From Prosapia bicincta (Eukaryota; Arthropoda; Insecta; Hemiptera; Cercopidae): DNA of 64,000 nt. Under the pieces are notes generated by a model, which made no database searches, was not told where the DNA came from, and saw only the letters and a list, made by a program, of their open reading frames with translations. Each line of letters begins with the position of its first letter. Position 1 is the first letter of the stretch. The position numbers and the translations under genes are program-made. The stretch lies in the NCBI GenBank assembly GCA_036971475.1, contig JBAIZL010000003.1:85184542-85248541 (forward strand), written 5' to 3'. Shown one piece after another: positions 56,453 through 64,000 of the stretch.

Positions 56453-58287
56453 ACAGCAAGTGTTAAGTAACGTAATTATTTTACTATTTCTGGTAATCAG
56501 TTGTAGTTTGTTTTGCTTCCTACGTATTAATGATAACGTTTAAGAAATTATATTTTAAAAATGTGCAAACAAAATTAGGGGTGTACATTGAGAATATATG
56601 CTCATAAATAAAATACAGTGATTATAAGTATGTTCTGATATTTTGTTGCAGGTAAGGTGATTCTACGACTATTTTCCCTCGTAAGTAATTAATAATGTTA
56701 GTTATTTCTCTAAATAGTAGTTGTAAGGAGTCTTACGTGTATTGCTCTTAGACCAAAACTGTAACATTTTTTTTTGAAAATTCGTTGAAATTTAATATAT
56801 GAATTTTAAAAAGTAACTATATATACTTTTAAAATTTCTTCGTAACTTTATAATTTTTTTTTCATTTTAATTACCTCAATTTATAAAAAATATTGTAAAA
56901 TATGTTTATATATAAATAAATTTAAAAATGAACACAGACGAGTTGACCACATTAGAGGACACCGGTGTTTAAAAACCTCTGCCGCCTAGAACAATAACGC
57001 TGTATAGCGATCAACCTAGACACCGATGAATATCGCTTAGTGTGATCGACGAGCGAGAGGGTTTTCATAAATTTACTTTAAGTAAAAAAATTACCAAGTT
57101 GTTGTACATATATTCTCAAGACGTTGTTTATATTTGACGCATATATTCGTATATAGGCCCATATAATTATTGTATATAAAAATACTAAATTGTACATTAT
57201 AATCTTGTCATGTAGTGTGGTAATTTACTGTTTCAGAATGGCAATAATGTTGTTTTATTATAGAAAAATGTTAAAAATTTAAAAATAGTAATTAAACAAA
57301 TACATCATCAGTAATTTTTAGGAATTTTAATTTGCTCAAAATTAAAAATAATATAATAAAGAAGTAAAACGAGTTTTATGTAGGCTGAACAATGGAACTA
57401 GTATGAGGGCGGGGCCAATCCGGTCAGAGGGGCGTGACTTGGTAACGTACATAAAAAAATTCCCATGTGGGCTGGAATAAAAAAACAAAAAAAAATCAAT
57501 AGAATAAAAATACTAGTAAAGAATGAAGAGAGTCAATCAGCTAGTTTCCTTTTGACATAAGCCCTCTTTATAAACATAAGTAGTCCCCAGCATAAAAATA
57601 TGTTTCTTAAAAATCTTCTCACTCATTAAACATGGCAGATACTGTCTCCAGCCCTTTTCCAAAAGGCCTCTTTCCACATTTCTACTCGCGACTGGTGACA
57701 AACGCTGCAAATGCTCGAGGACCACCAAACTCCCTCCTTTTCTGACTGTCTGAGGTGGAACAGTTCGTGGAACGTTCTGATTGATGGAGGCTCTTCGAAA
57801 CGCGCTAACAAAAAATAATGTGACAGTGAATGGCGGATAACTGTGGCATTGAAAATATTATTGCTCACTCTTACTGCATTTCTAATAAATGCATGATTTT
57901 AGAAAACATTTTGAACTAAAAATTTGGTTTTGAATGTAGGCCATACATTTGAAATACTAAATAAAAACATTGTTTAGCAATGTTTATTTTTATAGCTCAT
58001 CAGATTTTCAGTTTGATCAGGCTTGTGGTTAATTTTTTTTTTAATTTTTATTTGGACGTTTTAAAGAACATAAAATTTACGTAATTTCAACATTTGTTTC
58101 GCATCGGAACGTTAAGAGTCTACGAGATGGCGGTTGGGTGAATAGTGTTTCTTTGTTTTTTCTGCATTGTGTTGTAGAGTTTAATGTAAATAAAAAAAAT
58201 TGGCTACTTCTTTCATTTCTTTGATAGGCGACCCAGTTCCCTCAGAGAAACTTTAAAGAACATTCGTACAAACATTCCTATTTTAAA
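56453..58287. other. AT-rich non-coding DNA
   Basis: About 1.8 kb. Minus-strand open frames at 57,537-57,868 cover a GC-richer patch but show no motif I know. Otherwise nothing. Confidence 0.35.
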
Positions 58288-58492
58288 CGTCTACTGTTGT
58301 GTTCATGTAGTAAACTATTACTATGAATCGTCTACTGTTGTTTTCATGTAGTAAACTATTACTATGAAACGTCTACTGTTGTGTTCATGTAGTAAACTAT
58401 TACTATGAATCGTCTACTGTTGTGTTCATGTAGTAAACTATTACTATGAATCGTCTACTGTTGTGTTCATGTAGTAAACTATTACTACGAAT
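58288..58492. repeat. 41-bp minisatellite, 5 copies
   Basis: CGTCTACTGTTGTGTTCATG starts at 58,288, 58,329, 58,370, 58,411 and 58,452, each followed by TAGTAAACTATTACTATGAA. Confidence 0.95.
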
Positions 58493-58840
58493 TGTCTTTA
58501 AAAATCTAATAAGTCTATTAATTAAAGTTCAATAATTAAATACTTAAATACCTAAAGATTTAGTCGGTTATATAAGTAGTGTTCTGTATTTATTACATTG
58601 GGAATGCGTTTACAAGACATAGTCAAAACTCTAATGGCTAAGTAATATGTGAAAATGTTGTCACTTAATGGTTATTACGAAACGCTAAAATATATGGAAA
58701 GTACGGTTTGATAACAGTCGTGCTCTCTGGGTGCCTTAATTTTGCCATTTTCACAGTAATCCCGCGATTATTCGTTCAGTACAGTAAGCCTAACGTTTCG
58801 TGAATCCATCTACAATATTTTGTCTACATCCGCGTCCGCG
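58493..58840. other. AT-rich non-coding DNA
   Basis: A minus-strand CACGAAACGTTAGGC at about 58,785-58,815 faintly recalls a hammerhead 3' half but lacks a core. Nothing else. Confidence 0.35.
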
Positions 58841-59699
58841 ATAGAGAGTAGATACACGTTTGACGAGCTCATACAGCTGTTTTTGACCTATATCTTAATC
58901 CCAGCTATGTGCTCTAGATCGGGAAGCAGTGTTTTGTATTTAGACACATTTAATCCCAAGCACGTCTACGTTTGACGAACTCATACAGCTACGTTTGACC
59001 TAAATCTTAATTCCAGCTATGTGCTCTAGACCAGGAAGCGGTGTTGAGTTTTTTGTGACATTAATCCCAAGTATTTCTACTTTGCACAAGTGATTTTATG
59101 ACCCCTGCTATTTATTCTACCAGAAGAGGGCGTTATATTCCTATCCGGATTTAATCCCTAGTAGGCTTTTTTGCACACGTAGTTTAATAACCCATGCTAT
59201 ATACTCTACCAGGAGAGGGCGTTATATTCCTATCCGGATTTAATCCCTAGTAGGATTTTTTGCACACGTAGTTTAATAACCCATGCTATATACTCTACCA
59301 GGAGAGGGCGTTATATTCCTATCCGGATTTAATCCCTAGTAGGATTTTTTGCACACGTAGTTTAATAACCCATGCTATATACTCTACCAGTAGAGGGCGT
59401 TATATTCCTATCCGGATTTAATCCCTAGTAGGCTTTTTTGCACACGTAGTTTAATAACCCATGCTATATACTCTACCAGAGGAGGGCGTTATATTCCTAT
59501 CCGGATTTAATCCCTAGTAGGCTTTTTTGCACACATAGTTTAATAACCCATACTATATACTCTACCAGAAGAGGGCGTTATATTCCTATCCGGATTGAAT
59601 CCCTAGTAGGCTTTTTTTTGCACACGTAGTTTAATAACCAATGCTATATACTGTACCAGAAGAGGGCGTTATATTCCTATCCGGATTTAACCCTAAGTA
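58841..59699. repeat. 89-bp satellite, about 7 copies, with diverged leading units
   Basis: GAGGGCGTTATATTCC recurs at 59,126, 59,215, 59,304, 59,393, 59,482, 59,571 and 59,662 (89 bp apart, the last 91). Units include TATCCGGATTTAATCCC and GCACACGTAGTTTAATAACC. From 58,841 to about 59,100, longer and more diverged units share TTAATCCC and CTCTA(C/G)(A/C)(C/T) words and are probably older members. Confidence 0.93.
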
Positions 59700-60057
59700 G
59701 GCCTAAGTAGTAGTAAGGGTCCCAGAATAGCACAGCCACCCCTAAACTCGGCCGCTACGTAACCTAGGACTATAGGGGTAGTTTTGGATGATGCTCAAGG
59801 TCATCCCGGCCCCGACCCTAGACCAAGGGGTGGTTTCGACCACGTTCAGGGGGGTAGGGGGTAGTTTTTCGAAAAAAAAAAAAAAATCGGCCGCTACGTA
59901 ACCTAGGACTTATAGGGGTCGTTTCGGATGATGCGGCTGGACGTCGTGACCCGGACCCTAGCTTTGGGGGTGGTTTTGAACACGTCCAGAGGGGTAGGGG
60001 GTAGTTTTTCGAAAACATTTATGTCCAACCCACTGACCTAAGCCAGCCAAAATGGAT

Positions 60058-60077
60058 CTAACCTAACCTAACCTAAG
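60058..60077 (-). repeat. Short telomere-like (TTAGG)n, about 4 units
   Basis: CTAACCTAACCTAACCTAAG on the plus strand is about four units of CCTAA, the complement of the arthropod telomere repeat TTAGG. It is too short to be a telomere and may be an interstitial trace or chance. Confidence 0.5.
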
Positions 60078-60115
60078 TGTTGGGGGTGACCTCGGCTACG
60101 TTCAGGACCATCTCC

Positions 60116-60150
60116 GGGGGTAGCTCCGGGGGTAGATTGGGGGTGGGGGG
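60116..60150 (+). other. Strong G-quadruplex candidate
   Basis: Four runs of at least five G lie within 35 bases: GGGGG (60,116-60,120), GGGGG (60,128-60,132), GGGGG (60,139-60,143) and GGGGGG (60,145-60,150), with loops TAGCTCC, TAGATT and T. Loop lengths of 7, 6 and 1 fit the classical quadruplex pattern. Confidence 0.75.
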
Positions 60151-60480
60151 TAGTTTTCGAAAAAATTTTGGAAAAACGTGCCTTGACCGATAGGGTGTGT
60201 CTAGAGTGTATTATTGCGTCGGTAGGGGTAGTTTCACCTAGGGGTAGTTTTTACAAAAAATATGAAATTGCCGAAAATCGATCGGCTGGATCAACAGACA
60301 GTACGGGATACGTGTAGAGGCTCTTTTGGATCGTTGCGGGGGCTGTTTACCTAGGGGTAGTTTTTACAAAAAATATGAAATTGCCGAAAATCGATCGGTT
60401 GGATCAAATGACCGTACGGGATATGTCTAGAGTCCATTATGGACGACTGTGGGGGTGGTTTCACCTGTAATCAGATTGCC

Positions 60481-61400
60481 AAAAATGATCGGTGACCTAG
60501 GTAAAAGTCACCACCGAACCCGCGCTTGAGGTAACACCGCCTAAGAGCGGGTAAAGCTAACACGGAGCAAAGCCTCGGTTAAAGCCAATCCAAGCCCAGC
60601 CACCCAGCAGCTATGCCTTAGGTAAAGCTAACACGGAGCAAGGTAAAGCCAACCTAGGTAAAGTAACCCCGGAATCAGGCCATACCTAGAGACATCCAGG
60701 AGCCGGGCCTTAGTTAAAGCAGTCAGCCTTTAAGTAAAGCTACACAAGAGCAGGGCCAAGATGATTGCTATATCAATTACAGCCTATCGACTAAGACAAG
60801 TACCTCCACAAAGTCCTAGGTAAAGCCATCACGAGGCCGACCCCTCGGTAAAGCCACCCAGGACTTAGGTAGAACCAATATGGAGCAAGGCCACAGGTAA
60901 AGCCACCCAGGACCCAGGTAAAGCCAATCCTAAGCTATGCCCTAGGTAAAGTAATCCGGGAACTCGACCTTAGGTAAAGCTACCACGAAGTCGCGGCCTA
61001 GGTAAAGCCTCCTCGGAGCAAGACTTTAGGTGAAGCAGTCAGCCCTTAAGTAAAGCTGCCCAAGAGTCGGGCCTTAGGATGGATGCTATATCAAATACAG
61101 CCTCTCGACCAAGACAAATACCCCCACCAAGTCCAAGGTAAAGCCATCCAGGTGTCAGACCATAGGTAAAGTAACCGAGGAGTCGTGCCTGAGGTAAAGC
61201 CAGCCAGGCCCTAGGTAAAGCTACCATTGAGGCAGACCATCGGTAAAGCTACCACGGAGTCGGGGCCTAAGTAAAGCTACCATGGAGTTAGACCATAGGT
61301 AAAGCAAACACGGAGCAAGGACTCAGGTAAAAGCCATCTCGAAGCCTGCCGATAGGTAAAGTAACCCTGGATTTCGGTTAGATCAAACGACCAACGACCT
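60481..61400. repeat. Degenerate GGTAAAGCCA repeats
   Basis: GGTAAAGC or close variants recur every 25-40 bases, with CACGGAGCAAGGC- and CACCCAGGA-type fillers. A longer block with CAGTCAGCC, GCTATATCAA and CAGCCT recurs about 317 bp apart (60,718 and 61,035). No frame is sustained. Confidence 0.8.
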
Positions 61401-64000
61401 ACATAGAGTTCAAATAGTCAACAAGTTGAATCAACCAATCACAACGCAGGGGCCTGGTAGGCCTACGTAAACGGTCAATGTAAGACGAGAAGGCCTATAT
61501 AACGTGTTAAACCAATATATATGACAGCCCACATAATGTGTTAAACAAATATGCAACCCTACATACATACTATGCTAGGCCGACATACTATGTCGGTAAA
61601 TCGCCGGCCAAAGCCTATATGAACTGAGAAAGTTTCACCTCATATATCAGGTAGAACCACGGGCAGGCAACCGTATAATATGGGAGTACTATAAGGTATA
61701 GCTAAACCAATATATACGATAGCCCACATAATGTGTTAAACAAATACGCAAGCCTGCATACATACTATGCTAGGCCTACATACATGAATCCCTAAATGCG
61801 CCTACTATGTCGGTAAATCACTGGCCACAGCCTATATGAACTGAGATAGTTTCACCTCATATATCAGGTAGAAGCTGGCAATCGTATAATATAGGAAGTA
61901 CTATAAGGTACATCTACCAATGCATAACCTATCAAGCCCACGTAAAGATATAATATATCTGATGACGTACGAGTGACATGCGCACCTATAACTAGAGTGG
62001 CCTACCCCTAAATAACATAGAAGAAGTAAGGATATGGACAGATAGGAGAAGCAAGGACCTGGACCGATAAAAAGAGCAAATACCTGGACAGATAGAAGAA
62101 GCAAGGACCTGTACCGATGGAAGAAGCAAGTACATGGACTGATAGAAGAAGCAAGGACCTGGACCGATAAAAGAAACAAGCACCTGGGCAGATAGAAGAA
62201 GCAGGTACTTGGACAGATAGTAGAAGTAAGCACCTGGACAGACAGAAGAACATAAGGCCTACATATATAATCAGGAATCAATGTAAATAATCAAATAGCC
62301 TCAATGGATATATCCTATAGCTGCAAATGTATCTAGATATAAAAGTATATATGGAGAAACACTAATAAAGAGGCCCATCACAAAACGTGAATAAATATAT
62401 GTTATAAAACGATCCTAAAACGGTGCTAAACCAACATGCATGCTATCATACATATTCGTATATAACGTGTTAAGCCTACAAACGTGATAGTCCACATAAT
62501 GTGTTAAACAAATATGCATGTAAACCTGCATACATACTATGCTAAGCCGACTTACATGGGCCTACTATGTCGGTAAACCGCCGGCCAAGGCATATATGAT
62601 CTAAGCTATTTTCACCTTGTCTATCAGGTAGAACCTGGCAACCGTATAATAGGGGAAGTACTATATGGTATAGCTAACAATGCATAGCCTATCACGCCCA
62701 TCACGGTCAACAAATATTACAATATAAGGTAAGTCGCGCAACCTCTATACATACAGTGCTAAGCCAACATTCAGGCATATATACTATGTTAAAACAGCGT
62801 GCAATATACTCTAAATAGCCAAATATACGTTGTTAAACCAATATGCAGGTTAACCTATATACATCCCGTTACCCACATATGCCTATATAATATGTTAAGC
62901 CTGTATAAGTGATTGCCCTTATAGTGTGTTCAATAAATATGCGTGTAAACCAAATAAATACTCTGGTAAGCCAACATGCATGCTATCATAGATAGGCGTA
63001 TATACTATGTTAGGTCTACATATCGCGTTAAACAAACATGTGTAAGCCACCATACATATTATGCTAGGCCGACAAGGGCCTGAACACATTATATCCACTG
63101 CATAGTTTAGCTAAACGGCTATCACACACTATCCTACAGGTACCACATAATACCTGATCAATAACACATAGTATCCAATGCATAGCCTGACGAGGGTTTA
63201 ATATATAGTATCCAGAGGCCCCGCTAACGATTAACACGCTGTATCCATAAGGCCTACTATGTCGGTGAACCACAGGCCCAAGCTTATATGATCAGAGTCC
63301 GACACACATTTTCACCCGTCTATCAGGTAGAACCTCGGGCAGGCGGCTGTATAATACGGGAAGTACTATATAGTATAGCTAACAATGCATAACCTATCAC
63401 GCCCATGGCGGTCAGCAAATACTACAATATAATCAAAAAAAAAGTCGCGCAACCTATATACATACAGTGCTAACCAATATAGGCATATATACTATGTTAG
63501 GCCCGCATACGTAATTACCCTATATAGTGTGTTAAACAAATATGCGTGTAAACCTACATAAATACTATGGTAAACCAACATGCATGCTATCATACTATGT
63601 TAAGCCCAAATACATAATAGAATACATAATAGAATACATAATGTGTTAAACATATATGTGTGTAAGCCAGCATAGATATTATGCTAAGAAGACATGGACC
63701 TACAAAGTATAACACATTATATTCGGTGCATAGTTTAGCTAATGGATATCACACACTAACCTACAAGCTGCCCACAAATTACCACATAATACCTGATACA
63801 TAGCCCGGTTAATCATTATCACATAGTATACGATGCAAATCACGACTAGGGCTAACACAACATATTCAAACCATAGCCTGACTACGGCTAACACATAGTA
63901 TCCGATGAGAAGTATGAATACATAATATCCGTTGCATAGCTCGGCTAAAGTTCGTCATATAGCACCCGAAGTATAGCTTGACAAACACACAGCATTTCAT
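61401..64000. repeat. Complex degenerate repeats with AATGTGTTAAACAAATATGC and ACTATGTCGGTAAA words
   Basis: AATGTGTTAAACAAATA recurs near 61,539, 61,728, 62,500 and, with changes, 63,530. TACTATGTCGGTAAA and CGCCGGCCA occur near 61,585, 61,803, 62,567 and 63,256, each followed by CCTATATGA, TTTCACC and TATCAGGTAGAACC. Spacings are irregular (about 190-760 bp). A 25-bp minisatellite sits at about 62,020-62,246. The sequence runs to the window edge. Confidence 0.8.
62020..62246. repeat. 25-bp minisatellite, about 9 copies
   Basis: The unit is GACAGATAGAAGAAGCAAGG plus ACCTG, with variants at several positions. Open frames across it on the minus strand arise from the repeat. Confidence 0.93.

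Larger units (their letters stand above)
59700..60480. repeat. G-rich GGGGTAGTTTT repeats
   Basis: GGCCGCTACGTAACCTAGGA occurs at 59,750 and 59,889, 139 bp apart, each followed by GGGG-rich stretches that end GGGGGTAGTTTTTCGAAAA. TTACAAAAAATATGAAATTG occurs at 60,251 and 60,364, 113 bp apart, with GCCGAAAATCGATCGG. The region is a set of diverged tandem repeats and is much GC-richer than the rest of the window. Confidence 0.85.

Noticed and set aside
57537..57868. Minus-strand frames as a transposase fragment
   Set aside because: Considered because the patch is GC-richer, but no catalytic motif, terminal repeat or family word could be matched.
58776..58815. Another hammerhead
   Set aside because: CACGAAACGTTAGGC is present on the minus strand but there is no CTGANGA at the right distance and no stem I.
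61901..62281. Minus-strand frames rich in C, F, Y and L
   Set aside because: Products of the 25-bp minisatellite, open in several frames at once.

Overview
This is AT-rich, gene-poor eukaryotic genomic DNA, almost certainly nuclear and most likely from an arthropod. The signs are several classes of decayed transposon (Penelope-like, I/jockey-type non-LTR, hAT, pogo/Tigger, Mutator/Kolobok-like), large satellite arrays, long (TA)n and (CA)n tracts, and a short run of CCTAA, the arthropod telomere unit. Species cannot be named. No complete host gene was found. Two or three short candidate host exons (2.8, 18.7 and 37.1 kb) are given at low confidence.

Layout. 0.6-1.7 kb: 117-bp satellite. 5.0-5.7 kb: hAT-type element. 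6.2-6.7 kb: two foldbacks, one with a hammerhead ribozyme. 7.0-7.5 kb: Tigger-type transposase remnant. 8.5-14.3 kb: 102-bp satellite with an almost unbroken reading frame and a duplicated 2139-bp block. 15-20 kb: tRNA-like relic, RNase H relic, a candidate terminal exon and a Penelope-type GIY-YIG relic. 23.7-35.2 kb: 17-bp satellite organised as 85-bp and ~850-bp higher-order units. It is interrupted at 28,898-34,879 by an intact non-LTR retrotransposon with two full ORFs, a poly(A) tail and a 12-bp target-site duplication. 36-38.6 kb and 47.3-48.7 kb: foldback elements, several carrying head-to-head hammerhead ribozymes, lying among (TA)n tracts. 43.9-45.2 kb: 18-bp minisatellite. 49.4-50.2 and 52.0-52.8 kb: satellites. 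54.5-56.4 kb: decayed Mutator/Kolobok-like transposon flanked by TTAA. 58.3-64 kb: nested satellites, a strong G-quadruplex candidate, and about 3.5 kb of degenerate GC-richer repeats.

The only genes that look functional are ORF1 (RNA-binding, three zinc knuckles) and ORF2 (endonuclease, reverse transcriptase, RNase H) of the non-LTR element. They would together copy that element's RNA back into the genome. The most interesting signal is the recurring layout of hammerhead ribozymes in inverted, head-to-head pairs inside near-palindromic elements. At least three pairs keep recognisable cores, and one pair is flanked by a clean 15-bp direct repeat, so these units appear to insert as inverted dimers. 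They are best explained as terminal-repeat derivatives of Penelope-like retroelements.
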